Source: Plectrocnemia conspersa (lineage: Eukaryota; Arthropoda; Insecta; Trichoptera; Polycentropodidae). From it: DNA of 64,000 nucleotides. The position numbers were made by a program, and so were the translations under genes. Position 1 is the stretch's first letter. Each line of letters starts with the position of its first letter. The stretch is from the NCBI GenBank assembly GCA_009617715.1, contig VTFK01000375.1, forward strand, positions 124,001 through 188,000, given 5' to 3'. The notes beneath the pieces were generated by a model. The model saw only the letters and a list, made by a program, of their open reading frames with translations, ran no database searches and was not told the DNA's origin. Shown in pieces: positions 1-13,125 of this stretch.

Positions 1-3000
1 AAAATTAAGATACAGCAATACTATTTATTCACAATTTTAACTTAACCTTTTCTCCACCTTTACCAATTAAAATACCTGGGAATGAATCTGGACTATAAAC
101 TTAAATTTATTAGGCATATTCACTGATATTGAATAAATATCAAAATATAAAACAAAATAAAATTGTTATTAAATTGCTAATCAAATCAATTTTAGCATAC
201 GCTTGCTAGGTGGGGAGTAACACATTTATTAATATTATTACAGAAAGCTGCTTAAGACTATGTGACACGAATGGTTTATAATATTTAAAAATTAAGTACG
301 TGCTGATGACACTGTAATTGATTCAAAAGTAAAACTATTATTTTTATGTATTTTTATTATTACCAAAATACCAAGTTTCACAAGTTCACGCTTCCGCAAA
401 TACGAAATGAAGGCGGAAGAGCGGCTATGTTCTTTCCCGACGGACCTCAGATTAGATTGCAGCTCGCGCTTGGAGGCGAATACGACACCCCTGGCCGTAA
501 ATTCCCTTTGTTTTGCCACTGGTCTCGCCTCTCTCTATGAATAATATATGGCGCAATACCTTGCACACGCTAAATTATCAGCGCCGGACATTGTTACCCG
601 GCACACTTTCGACCCCCGCCACTTTTCCTTTTACTATGCCAAAAGGGTTGAATTTTAAGGCGGCAGTTATTTTTTGCAGGGGTTGTAAACATTATGCGGT
701 GGGGTGACAACCCCTAACGGCGTTTTATAGCGGGGTGTGCATTATGTTACATTATAATGTTGTGTATCGAATGGAGCGGAAAATTCGGTTCGATAAATTG
801 ATCTCAGAATTTATGAAGCACACGAATGGTTTTTGGAAAAGTATGGCCAGATATTTCACTATAATTTATAAATATTTTGGAAGGAGGACATATTGCTTCA
901 TAAAGAAAACGTATCAGTGAAATACTGACATGTTCTAATAGCATGAAAAAATATTTTTAGAATACATGTAGAAAATATTTAATTCAATTAAAAAAAATAC
1001 AGGATCGTATTAAATTTAAGAAAATAAAAACTTTATACATTTATATATGTCTATTTTAATTTAAGTAAATTCTAAATAGTACTGATTTTACGATGGCCAT
1101 TAAATAAAGAATCTACGTAATTTAACCTATTAAATTCAGGCGAATTTAGTCACGTATTTAATTAATATTAATAAAACAATGTTATTCTATACAAATATAT
1201 TTTTAAATTAAAACTATTATATTGATATATATTTTGTAAAATTAATCAATTATATGCGTATACTAAAACGAAGGCTTAGATTAAGATTTCCAACTGATAT
1301 ATATTTTTTGAGAGAGTAATATTATTATTATTAATTATGATTACGTTTTCCGGAATTGTATTGAGGTTGATTAATTAAGGTCACATTTTGGCATCGTGAT
1401 ATGAATTAGCAATCAGTGTAACTGTAAGAAACTGATCCATTTGGATCGTTTACATAATTGATCAATATTAACATTGGATCTGATTTTATAAAATACAACA
1501 ATATAATTTTCACGCGTCATAAGCAATTACATTTGCATTTTAAACAAATATATCGATTACATTGTATATTATTAATAAATTAAATATTTTAATATTTACA
1601 TTAATTTAAATTACTTGTATTATTTTATTATTTATATTATTTATAGATTATGAGAATTTTGCATATGAATGATAATATTTTGAGGAAGTAAATACATTTC
1701 AAAAACGTTTAGGGCAAAAGCGAAATTAAAATTTTGACTCATTATAGCCGCAAGCAATTTTGACCCTATCAACTTGTATTTAATTTGAAGCCATGGGGCC
1801 GGAAAATATGATGAAAAATAAATAAATTTAAATACGATACGAATGAGAAGCGAATATGGAATTTTTAATAACGGTAAAATGTGACCCCAAAACTTAAATA
1901 TAAACGATATGTAAGTTAGCAAATATAATTTAATACTATTGTACTTCCTGTCGTCGCACGACGACGAACACTGGTACACAATAAGGTAAACAAAAGTTAA
2001 ATGGCACCAAAAGTAGCATAATTTCTAAAAAAATTGAGCAGTGGAAAATTTTGGATTTTGAACTTATTGGACTTATGGACTATTTTATAACGCAGATATA
2101 AAATTATATTATGAAACAATATGCTCGATACAGTTTCATATATATTTATTATCTTACCGTGCTTCTTGTCAAATAAATAAACGCCTAAAGTTCATAAATA
2201 AAAAAAGAAAAAATAAAATAAATTTAGTGAAATACTATATTGCTATTTACACTAATAAAAAAAGGTTTTCAGCGAAAAAAATAGGGTTATATATAATGAA
2301 AAGTTTATTAATTTATGGCAGTTACCACAGAAAATTTAGGTTTTATCTACACTGACTTTCAACAATAATCCACTCACATATTTTTTTAACCTATTGGTAT
2401 GCACTTCATTTTTTATAATAATAAACCTATTGACATACAGATAGAAGCGTAGATTTGTTAGCATGAGGTTACTTAAGGAATTTAATTATCGATGATATTC
2501 AATGTAATCTATAAAATATACGCGCATAATAGACAATACTCAAAAGCAGCCGCCGTCGGTGTCGGAGATATAACAAAGAAGGAAATACCGTTTAAATGTT
2601 AGAGACGTATCTCGTAGTCAAATCGTGCAAATATCTGAATATTAGAAAAAGGTCTAAGTGAAAAATGTATATTTTAAGAATTTTTTCATTACTGCCCAAA
2701 TAAAATTAAAAGGGGCAAATAAGTTTTATCTATATTTCCGACCAAAAATAGTTCAGAATTTGAGCTCGCAGACAGTGTAGTTATCCAAATCGAGACCCAT
2801 GATCTAGTACACCATCAAAGTCAAGCAGCCTTTCTACTTCAATTGTGAGATTTTAGGTCAGTTTAGTCGTTATCATTAGATCAAGCTTCAGGTCGACTAA
2901 AACATTTTATGAGTCAGAGATGCTGCACAAATGTTTTAACGCAATTTTATGTCATTGAGAAGACAATTTTTATCCGGCATAAGTCTTTAACGGAATAAAA

Positions 3001-4734
3001 ACATTTTAACTGCTTTCAAAAATTGTGTTTTGACATTAATTTTTTTATATTGTTAAATTATTTTTTTAATAATTTTCTTTGAGATGGGTTTAAAAAATAT
3101 ATAAAGTATTATACATTTTTTTTATAAATTTGTAATTATTTCAGCATTAATTTTTTTTTTTGAAACTATAACTTTAGCACTCATTTTGCAGTTAAAAACA
3201 CTGCTCAATTATTCTGGGGGGTTCGACAATAGCATTAGAAATCTGTAAAACGAGAGTGATTTTGCTTAGCAATATCCATTAGAAATTTCAAAACACACAT
3301 TACTGTATAATACATACGCAGACTTTGAAAAGCAAAAATTACCAACAATATCTAGCAATTATTACAACAAAATTTTGAGTCCCTTTTATTTATAGGTTTT
3401 ATGTCGTCAAAAAAATAAGACCCCGTATTGAAAAAGCATTTTAATTATCGTACGGTCACCTCACGTAAAGGCCGCCTTGAAACTTACACTTTCACAAAGA
3501 GTACGATCTGGTGGCAGAGCTAAACACTAACAGCATTGTGTCTAAATTTTCTTTATCTCCTCAAAATCATTTATTCGAAGCCTCATCATTTTGTCATACA
3601 ATTTAAAGTCAGAATTATTTTAATTACAAACAAAGATACGTTATATATAGTGACCTGTTATTATTTAATTGAATTTAGCGTGTAACAGAATTAGTTATCT
3701 GATCCATCTTATTTTTTTTTATCATTTTGAAACATTACGTTTCCGCAATAGTTAGAGAACCGCCGGAAAAGCAAATTCCTCCCGCGTTCGGTCCGATTTG
3801 GGCTTTCTTTATGTGTTTGCGTACGAACCCCGACGGTTTTATGATCGGAACAATTTCGAAATTATTTTTCTTTATGGACACGAAGCATGCATCCTTAATA
3901 GAATGCTAAATTAATGCGTCGCAATAAAAAGAAATAATAATAGAAAAAAATAAGCAAACGAAAGAATAAAACGCCAATCGCGTGACCGTCGATGCGATTT
4001 GTTTCGTTTGTTATTAACGAAAGCGATAATTGTTCTCGTTTACGTGTCTTTGCTCTCAGATAACTAGATTTTTTTAAATCGTGCACGCAAAGGGTTAATG
4101 CTTCTTGGAAGTGCACTGCGGGTATGCAATGCGCTTAAGCCTAATTAAGGCAATTATAGCGTGGTTCCAATTAAATGTTTTATGTGTGCACTTTTCGTGT
4201 GATGGCGGTTTAATGTACAAAATTAGAATAACATTAAAGAAAAAATACTTAAATTCACATCGTGACATACAGAGATCTTAACAGAATCAGAAAGTGGCAT
4301 TACCGCAGGAAAAAATATAAAATAATAACATCTACTAAAACATATACAAACACCTTTGAAAACACAAGAATAATCGCTGAAGTAGATTCTCAAATGATAC
4401 TATTGTATACATGTTCATCTAGAACTTTCCTGAATAAGCGTTACTTGCGAAGTGGAAATTTTAAAAAAGAAAAGAAATAAAAAAATCCACAGAAAAAACC
4501 TCAAATTTTATGACAATCTTTAAAATAAATCACTGATAGTTGCAAATACAATTAAAACGACTTGCACGATAGGTTACAACGTCAGTTATCAAATTACAAG
4601 AGATGTCTGAGAAGTTTAATGATCTGCATCCAGGTGATTAGTACTGTGACACCACAGCGTCAAATATTTAATTTTGAATTTGTTAGCTTTGGGACACGTT
4701 CATACAACTTATATAAAATACAATATATTCACTA
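1..4734. other. AT-rich non-coding stretch with two GC-richer patches
   Basis: No gene is supported here. Reading frames are short, unlike known families, and scattered over both strands. Two GC-richer patches stand out: about 395-730 (CpG-containing, with short overlapping frames on both strands) and about 3720-3860. The rest is AT-rich with poly-A and poly-T runs and no clear terminal inverted repeat. Confidence 0.6.
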
Positions 4735-5935
4735 ATTATAAGTAATTACAATCAGTGTGTTATTCTACATTATATTTTTAGAGTAAAAAATTCGTTGAAA
4801 AACAATGAATTCTGCCAAGAATTGAAGGAAGATTGAAGGCAAAAAATGTGACACTTTAGTGTTATGCTGTATTAAAAATCAGCGTGTTGTTCTACTATAA
4901 TTATCTTGGCATAAATGGCAATACATTTTGCCTAAAAAATATAAATCCACGATATCTAAAAAATTGTAGTAAAAGCCTGTATTTTAACGCGTGTTTTATT
5001 TGTGGCAAAAATATTTTTGAAACAATGATTTTTGCCCAAAAAATAAATAAATAAAATTATTGACTATGGAAAATCGAGTGCTAGCATATCTTTGTGACAA
5101 ATTTATGCTGTATTTAAAATCAGCGTGTAATTTTACATATTATCTTTGTAGCAAAATCTAAATGAAAAAGCAGCAATAAACTTTAGCAAAAAAAATGTAT
5201 ATCCAATAAATATATTTTAAATTAGAAATCTTATCTTTGTGGCAAAAAGCGTGATATTGTAATGCTGTATATTAAATTGGCGCGTAATTCTACAAATTTT
5301 ATTTTAGTGAAAAATTAAATTAAAAAATGATGTATTTTGACAAACAAAAGTAAATCGACGATATTAAAAAAAAAACAAGGAAAAATTTATGACATTTGAA
5401 ATTAAAATGTAACTTATCTTTGTGGCAAAAAGCACAAAATTGAAGTGTAATACTATATTAAAGATTAGCGTTTGACTTAACATATATTATTTATGTAGGA
5501 AAGGCTAAATGAAAAATAGCAATGAATTTTGTCAAAATAAGTAAATCGACGACAGCTAAAATAACTTGAAGGAAAAACTGGTGGCATTTGAAAGTATAGC
5601 GTTTACTTTTCTTTGTAGCAAAAAGTACAAGATCTTATGTTGTTTTTAGCGTGAAATTTTATATATTTTTTTGCTAATTTTTTTATAAAAAAACAATAAA
5701 ATTTATCAAAAAAAAAAAAAAAATCGACGAATTCTAAAACAAAGAGAAGCTTAAAACATTTAAAATATACCGAAATTTATCTTTGTGGTAAAAGGGACAA
5801 GATTGTGTTGTACTTAAAAACAGCTAATAATTTATACATAGATCTTTTATGGGAAAATATTTATAAAAATCCAATGAATTTTAGAAATAAAAAAAAATCG
5901 ACATCTAATTGATCACTAAGCGTAAATATAATACA
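4735..5935. repeat. Degenerate tandem array, about 7 units of roughly 130-240 bp
   Basis: The same order of motifs recurs: a core like ATCAGCGTGT-ATTCTACAT, then a run like AAATGAAAAACAATGAATTTTG, then AAATCGACGATATCTAAAA, then TATCTTTGTGGCAAAA. The core appears near 4750, 4880, 5121, 5277, 5464, 5645 and 5820, so spacing is irregular (about 130-240 bp, mostly 155-190). Units are strongly diverged with small indels, so this is an old satellite-like array rather than a young microsatellite. A related segment in inverted orientation lies near 20.16-20.48 kb. No reading frame runs through it. Family unknown. Confidence 0.7.
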
Positions 5936-7204
5936 ATACTTATATATTTCTTTAAATAAACAAAAAAGTGTCGCATGTAAGATAAAATCTTTACAAGGAT
6001 TACAATAAAAATGACCTAGCCTAAAAGTGTGTTTTCTGTATCGTTTTCAAAACATCCAAAAGCATTTGCATAATATCTTTCAGTTGCAGCTTTGCAATGA
6101 CGTGAGATGCATTATCATATCGCAGACGGAAAGATCAACATCCGCAGAAGCTCAAAGGATACAAGCCCACATATTGATGAGAGCCAGCATCTGCTCTCCG
6201 CGCTTTTCCGACCGTAGAATATGCATATTACTACCGAATTTGATACATATGTATGCTCATAAGACATGCCTATCCATGTGTTTGGTTGACGTATAACAGA
6301 AAATTGTTTCATGATTTTTCTTTCGCGTTTTATATTCCTATATGGTTTCCTTTGAGTAAGGAATGCAATATTTTTCGAAACATGTTCGTGTCTAAGTCAA
6401 TTCGATACAAATTATTTTTGCGCTCGAATGTCAAACTTTAACTGTTAATGATCTAGCTATTCAGTATTTCTTATATTTTATTTAACTATGGAATTATTTT
6501 TGATGTAAAATAAACTACATTTATAACGACCCTAAAATATATTATCAGTCGAGCAAGAGAGATTTGCGGAATTTAGTTACAAAGATTTTATAAGTAAATT
6601 TAACTTTGATATACTATTATGATACCACTGAACTTTACCAAGCTTTTAGTTTAATATAAAATGAAAGATTTTATAGCATTATACACTAATGTCGGTCTAA
6701 CTTGGATGCAATGGAAGCTTTGCATCGCAGACATTATAGGATCCACGTTAACCGAAATTGTCAGTTACGGGGTAAAGCCAAGTTCTCGTTTGAGTCCCAG
6801 AAGGGACTTTGAGTGGGTCAGAGGAGGTCTGCGGCATAACGAGTCAAATTTAACTCGAGACCTCGGCACTACACTGTAATTGGAGTAGAACCTTCTTGGG
6901 CGATTCGACGCGTATTTTTGGTATTCCGAAAAAAATCAACAAAACTTACCTATTGAGTGTTGCTGTATATTATTCGAATGTCTGTAACAAAAATAAACAT
7001 TCAATTAATATAAACTGATAAAATACAAGTCTATTTTAAATTGTTTATTATATCTATATATGTTTTTAACAGACTATTTGTATGTGAATTTAATCAAAGA
7101 TTTTTTTTAAACAAAATAATTTTTATACATAGATTGACAAGCACATTATTTATATTTCAGCGTGAGGATTTGCACCAAATGCACACTTTGTTATAATATA
7201 GAGG
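5936..7204. other. AT-rich spacer with one GC-richer island
   Basis: No gene is supported. A GC-richer island lies at about 6690-6910 and contains a 72-codon frame, 6661-6879 on the plus strand, with no recognisable domain. The 89-codon frame at 6027-6296 also resembles nothing I know. Confidence 0.5.
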
Positions 7205-8915
7205 TCAAACTAACGACTATTTCAAACGAACGAATGTAAAAATAAATACGTTTCGAATGTAAGGCTTCATATATTTCAAATAGCTTCATTAAACAAATGC
7301 GTTATAAATTATAAATATTACACGGACTACCTTATATCACATAAATATCGCCTAAAAAGTACGCGCGCTATACATTCTACTCTGCGCATAATACTATTGT
7401 TCTTCCACCCTTAGGTTACCGATTGCCGCAGTGACTATATGGACTGTGTTTCTCTTTTAATGTGTGCGATGGGGTTCGACTTATTATTCAAAATAAATAA
7501 AGTATTCGAATATTTTAATATATTCGTAATTTTTTTCTCGGTTTATACCGATATTAATTTATTTACATAATTAGTAAAACAATTTAATTAATTGCTGTAA
7601 AATATTATTTATTAAAAATATAATTATTTCAATACATCATTAATTACTTTTATGCTCAAGTATTAAAATTTCATTTGATTTTTTTTCTGATTTCATTTGA
7701 ATCTGAATATTAAAAAAATATTCGAATGATGATATAGTTGAAAATTGGGCAAACAATTCGAATATTCGATTGAAAACCTTTTTGTATAGGTTATAACCAG
7801 CTGCACTGTTATTTTTAAGGTAAATTTCAAACATTATGAATAGATAAGACTCGTTGTGACATAAAGTTTAATACAAAAACAGATAATTCAGTGTTGAATA
7901 ATTGCGTAATAATTGAATATTTCGCGTACCACCTTTTAGCATATTCATCACTTGTAAGCACAGAAAAACTACTGTTTTATAAGCGATAGTGTGCGATAAA
8001 CAATGCGTCTACTTGCGTAACAACCATTATAGTAATCGATCTCGTTTGTCACATCAGCAGACGGTCAGAGACGAACTGAGAAAATAGACAAGCTTAGGTA
8101 GACGGCAGAAGGCCAAATATGATAAGATAAATGGAGAAGTGAGGCAAGCCTTGAGAGATATCAGCGGATCGTTTAACCCCTCCTCGGAAATCTCTTGAGA
8201 AAATTATCATAGCATTTTTTTTTGTTTAAAAATTAGTTTTTATTAATATTTTTTAATGTTTTACAACGGCTACATATTTTTAAACCCTTGCATAGAAAAA
8301 GGTGGGTTCGTGCAAGAAGTGTTTAAAAAGCATCACGAGGATATGACATCACAGAAACAGTCCCAGCACTCAGCCAACATGATACAACTCAATATGCCAG
8401 CGAAGACCTACTGACTTTATTAAATTAAATAAACTGTGACTAGCTTCTTCGATATCTATTTTGGCTTTAAGGTCACATCACTTGAGCCACTTTGGAATAC
8501 ATTTCGTGAGTATCTCCAAGAAGCGATGCAATTGGTTCACAGAACTCATCTTCAATTTACCAGAGCTGTCTAGAATCAGCATTATAAGAGATGTAACACT
8601 TACTCACAGAGGCATAGACGCAGCGAGAGACGCAGGAGAAATTACAGCAGCAGAAATGAGATGAGATGAGCCAAGAGACATCAGCGGATAGTCCAGTGAG
8701 TATCGCAAGAACACACAATGACAATCCTAGCGGACTATAATACAACTCGACACGCCAGCAAAAACTGTTTGACTTCCAATACCCGCCATTTGAACTCTAC
8801 CGCCTGAGAGAGGCATCTAAATTATTCTATATATGTGGTTATTTATACATGTTTATAAAATAAACTGTTACCATCTTTTCCTGCGTTTATTTAGCTGCCA
8901 AGTCACATATTTTTA
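7205..8915 (+). repeat. Unclassified dispersed repeat, copy 1
   Basis: Two blocks are shared, in the same order and orientation, with 30.39-31.58 kb. Block a is about 7210-7450 and includes the identical string CATAATACTATTGTTCT at 7387. Block b is about 8505-8915; it contains AAGAAGCGATGCAATTGG at 8518 and ends near AAGTCACA at 8900. A shorter relative of the end of block b sits at about 8370-8475 (ACAACTC-ATATGCCAGCGAA, then AATAAACTGT). The AATAAA-containing tail and the TCACA-type ends would suit a decayed LTR or the 3' end of a retroelement. I see no coding relic and do not assign a class. The plus strand is arbitrary. Confidence 0.55.
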
Positions 8916-9731
8916 GTCTCAAAACCATAAAACAATAATATACTGTAGATATGTTGTCTAGTAGCGTCAATGATAAGCATTGCAGTAAGTTCGCGATCGC
9001 GATCGATAAACGAGTCATAAAAAAATGGCCTGACTCCAACATCCTAAAATGCGATATCGAAATACATATCTATGTGTGCAAAAAATAAGCCAGTGAGCTC
9101 ACGCTGTATAATACTTGGCTAAAAACAAAGACGTTAGTACGTCTCGCCATAGCAAACCCTGTTGTAGTACGGTCACTTTGTAGACGCTGTAAAAACACGT
9201 CACGTACAAACAATATTATGATTACAGTTTAGCCGGTCGAGCGGTATTATTTACCCCGCTTTAGACCCGTCTAATTGGATTTGGCGCCGGAAGGGTTAAA
9301 CGGCGCAACGGCGGCAATCTGACCTCTTCGCCGCCGACGACAACGACCCGTTTCTTTACGAACTCCGTCGTCTGTGTGTCACTTGACTGAACAATCGATT
9401 ATTTTAACCCCTCCTCGCATAAAGGTTTATGTGCATATAATAACATCACAATAGAATGTGTGCTCGAGTTGCCGTGAAACGATAATAGGTTAAACATAAC
9501 AGTAGCGATGGAATAATCTTTGCGTGTGTTTTACAACTAATATGGAATCTATCCAATTTGAATATATAATTTGTTTAATCTGATAATCTCTTCCTTCTTT
9601 ATATTAAGTATATATAATTTAATTATTCTGATAATCGTAACTACATAATGAGGGTCGTGATTAGGGCTTTCAAAAGGTAAGCATATATTCACTAATTATA
9701 TATTGGTAGTGATGAAGATTTGACTACATTA
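8916..9731. other. Spacer with CpG-containing island
   Basis: No gene is seen. About 9110-9420 is a GC-rich patch with several GCCG/CGGC tracts (for example near 9290-9350) and no convincing reading frame. It is listed as a candidate non-coding conserved element only because of its contrast with the AT-rich flanks. Confidence 0.4.
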
Positions 9732-9775
9732 CAGTGGCGTGCCGTCATTAGACTAAAGGGATGTTATTATATTGC
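9732..9775. mobile_element. Solitary hAT-like transposon terminus
   Basis: The string CAGTGGCGTGCCGTCATTAG begins here. It matches the CAGTGGCGT-type ends common to non-autonomous hAT-like elements in insect genomes. I found no matching opposite end nearby, so this is a fragment. Superfamily assignment rests on the end sequence alone. Confidence 0.4.
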
Positions 9776-10122
9776 TTTGTTGCTTGATCTCCACTATTTC
9801 AGTCAGTACGTCAATAATCAAATGTATCTTCTTATGTTTGAAATGCAAAAAACATCAGTTCGCAATACTCACAATCGAAAGAAAAAGTTTTACTTGAAAA
9901 TACAAAATCAAACAAATTTATTTGATTCAGTAATTAAAAAAAATCTTTAAAAAAAGCATTAGAAGGATAACCCTCACATATAAATAAAAGATTTTGAAAA
10001 TTCACGTAATTAGTTTCAATTTATTCAATCGCACCATCATCAGTTAATTTCAGTGTACTATTTATTTATGGTATGTTAAAAGCTAATTAAAGTTTACACA
10101 ATTTTTCTTTAGGACTTTAGAC

Positions 10123-10283
10123 CAGATGCATACGGTGAAATACATTCTCTTTCGCTCGCTGGTTTTTTAAGTGACGAGAGCGAGTGAGAAAAATTAGGCG
10201 TGCGGAACGCATGTAACGCACGCCCTTATCTCTCATTCGCTCTCGAGCGAGTGAAAGGTAATATATCTCACCGTACGCGCCTG
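10123..10283. mobile_element. Palindromic hAT-like MITE, complete copy (161 bp)
   Basis: The element is one imperfect inverted repeat. The left end CAGATGCATACGGTGAAATA is the mirror of the right end, which ends CACCGTACGCGCCTG. Inner arms carry the GCTCGCT / GTGACGAGAGCGAGTGAG module, and the centre is a short stem GGCGTGCG...CGCACGCC. Flanks are CTTTAGAC on the left (10115-10122) and TTTTAGAC on the right (10284-10291), an 8-bp target duplication with one mismatch, as expected for hAT. It has no coding capacity. Partial relatives occur at 17953, 28226 and 56673. Confidence 0.8.
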
Positions 10284-12480
10284 TTTTAGACTTTATCTAA
10301 TAATTAATACTTACTTGTTAGTATTAACTATTACCATTGTATCTGATTGACTTACCCAGTTGGTACAGATTTAACGCATTGGACTTATGTCTGTAAAATT
10401 TTAAAGTAATAATGAGTGAAAATGTAATGTTTTTATTTTTTTAAATACATAAAAGTGTATAGAAACTACAAAAATTAAGTTTGGTCCAATTATTTTGTCA
10501 CACTCCTGTATTTTTTTATTACTTTGCAATATTATTAAAATAAATAATAAATAAATAGTTGAGGTCCTCATAAAATATTTGACTAGCCCTGGAAGTTTTT
10601 ATAAAAATCATATTGTGAGGATTGACGTGACTTTTGCAGACAATTTACTGAAATGTGTACAGAAAAATGCAGGTATTAGGCGACACATTAGTAATATTCG
10701 CATAACTTTACAATCGTATGTCAGCGGAGTCGAATTGGCGAGTTATGAGTCCATGAGTAAGTTAACCGAAAGATCGATGGTGTCACATATTTTATGATTA
10801 TATGAGAAAGCTTGCATGAATGGAAGGGAAAGTAAAGTAGAGCCAATCGTGTTATTAAATAACTCCACCTCCATCCACCCCATCAGGAACTTTGGGGACC
10901 GTCTGATTATTACGAAAAAGTTCAAACAATGCTTGTTCGATGTGACGCCATTAAGTCTTGGGGCTTATGCAAAAAATGATTTAAAGATTTATTGTGATAA
11001 TTAATGGCTTTCGGAAGTCTGCATGAATGTTGTGCAATTCCGGGTTCAATATTATTTGTTAAGTCAGACCTGGGTCATTAGCTTTGTAACTCAAAATATA
11101 TTCCAGGTAGGCAACTACGACGTTGTTGTATTCAAAAATACAATGCAAACAATAAAAATAAATGTACTATATACAAATTAAATTTTATTTCTGATTAATG
11201 GTATTTTACTGGTATTAAAAGATTAAATTGCATTAAATAGTGAAAAGATGCGGTTCACCCTTTTAATACATAATTAAAATATATATTTGTATTGATATAA
11301 ATATTTACATTATTATTATCAATACAAATGTAAGTTAGGGTTCTAAAGTTACCAGGTAACGACTGAATTATCTCGTTTGCCCGGCGACGTCCAATTACAG
11401 CGATTTTTTGTTGATTTTTCTCCACGGCCACTTATAATTAGCATCGCCCTTCTGTAATTACAAGAGGGCCAAACTTTCGGATTCCTTTTGCTTGTCTCGA
11501 AGTTCGTTATCTGCACCGGCCACCTACCCCCGTAATGGGTCCAAGTTTTATTTTTCAGGCCTCGAAGTTAATCCGAAGAGTTGTTGGACCTTTTGTGCGA
11601 GAAAACAAGCGATATAATGTCTATTCATTTAATGCGAGATTGTCTTAGACGGTATGATAAAAACTCAACTAATTAAAGGATTATTCAGTTGAAAGAATAT
11701 ATTTGATTTAAGACGTGCGAGCAAATGAATTTCTGGACCGTTGAACCGCAAACTATTCGAGAAATCGAGATATTGCTGGGTACAGTGAAAATATAATTTA
11801 TGGTTCAAGTCAGCAGTGCAATTATTTTTCAACACAACATCGCTGCGAATTTATGTAGGCACTTAACGCCTCTTCCAAGGGTCTAATTGAACCCAATGAC
11901 GAGCATTGGACCCTCACTCTGTAAATGGCCTGCGATAACTCACATTTCAATTTCTTTCGCATCGACCGTCACTAAATCAAATTTTATAACTGCGCAGTGT
12001 CGCTGGAAAGATAAATGTAACAATATTTATACGAAGGAGCCCGGATCTGGAGGTCGTCCAGGATGAGCCAGGTGAACGCAGGGGGAAGTGGAGCAGTACC
12101 TGGCTTTAAAATAGCACATAAATCAACTCTATGGACTTTATATAAAGTGAGATTGTAAATATCTGCAGAAAATATCAGCGAAGGATGGGACAATGAATTA
12201 ATTAACTAGCACGATAAATAAATTTTCAAGTAATTTCTGTTTTTTTTTATAAACAATTTTAAGCCTGAAAGACTTAAAATAAAAAATCATGTAATAAAGC
12301 CCAATTACTAAAAAATGATAATATTATGCAGTAGAAATAAAGTCGCAAAGAAAAAAAACATTTAATAATAAAAGGCACATATATTTATATTCGCAATACA
12401 ACATAAAATAAAAAATATAGTTAATACAATTTAAACACCACAAATCACTTTAAAAAATATTCAGTGTGATCCTAATACTT
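10284..12480. other. Spacer with three GC-richer islands
   Basis: No gene is supported. Moderately GC-rich patches lie at about 10560-11000, 11340-11610 and 11860-12190. The first holds two overlapping plus-strand frames (10579-10797 and 10816-11004) of 72 and 62 codons without a recognisable domain. The remainder is AT-rich. Confidence 0.45.
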
Positions 12481-12499
12481 ATTTGGGGAATATCTATTT

Positions 12500-13125
12500 T
12501 GATCATTACTTCATCATTCATTCACTTCCGCCAGCACTTCCATTCGGAATTGACTTCCCAGTATAACTTCCTCCAAAATTTTTTTTAGGACAATAGAGTT
12601 CATTCTAAGTTGCAACAAATGAAGTTACGCTAATCTTCGACAGAAAGCAGTGGCTTTGATGTTTAGTTACATATATTATGTTTGTTGTACCAGTGAACAA
12701 CATTTAGTAATTAAAATCGCAAACACATATTTTCTCCTAGCAAATACCAGTTTTTACCAAATACATTTGATTATTTTGTAGTGACGTATTACATATATCC
12801 ATTTTTTCTGACTCTAAAAATAGTTAAATCGAGAGATTGATTTGTTTTAAACAAACCTTAAAAGTAACAATGAAAATCGCATATCATCCACTTCCATTCG
12901 AAATTCGCTTCCGTCAGCACTTCCATTTGCAATTGACTTCCAAAAAAACATCTTTGGGTACAAGAGTTAATCTAAACGCGGAACAAGTGGAGTTTAGCAA
13001 TATATTACATGCCCTAAGTATTTTTCAGAATGGAATATTTAAATATATAACACAATTTTTACGCAATTGTATCCAAGTTTAAGCAAATACATTTGATCAT
13101 TTTGTAGTGACATATTACGTTTATC
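12500..13125. repeat. Local direct duplication, two diverged units
   Basis: CTTCCGCCAGCACTTCCATT at 12525 recurs as CTTCCGTCAGCACTTCCATT at 12908, each followed by CAATTGACTTCC or close to it. Downstream, AAATACATTTGATTATTTTG at 12759 recurs as AAATACATTTGATCATTTTG at 13085, followed in both by TAGTGAC-TATTAC. Offsets are 383 and 326 bp, so the units have diverged by indels. No function or family is recognised. Confidence 0.7.

Noticed and set aside
4735..5935. CRISPR array
   Set aside because: Units are long, uneven and diverged, with no short identical repeats separated by unique spacers, and the context is eukaryotic.
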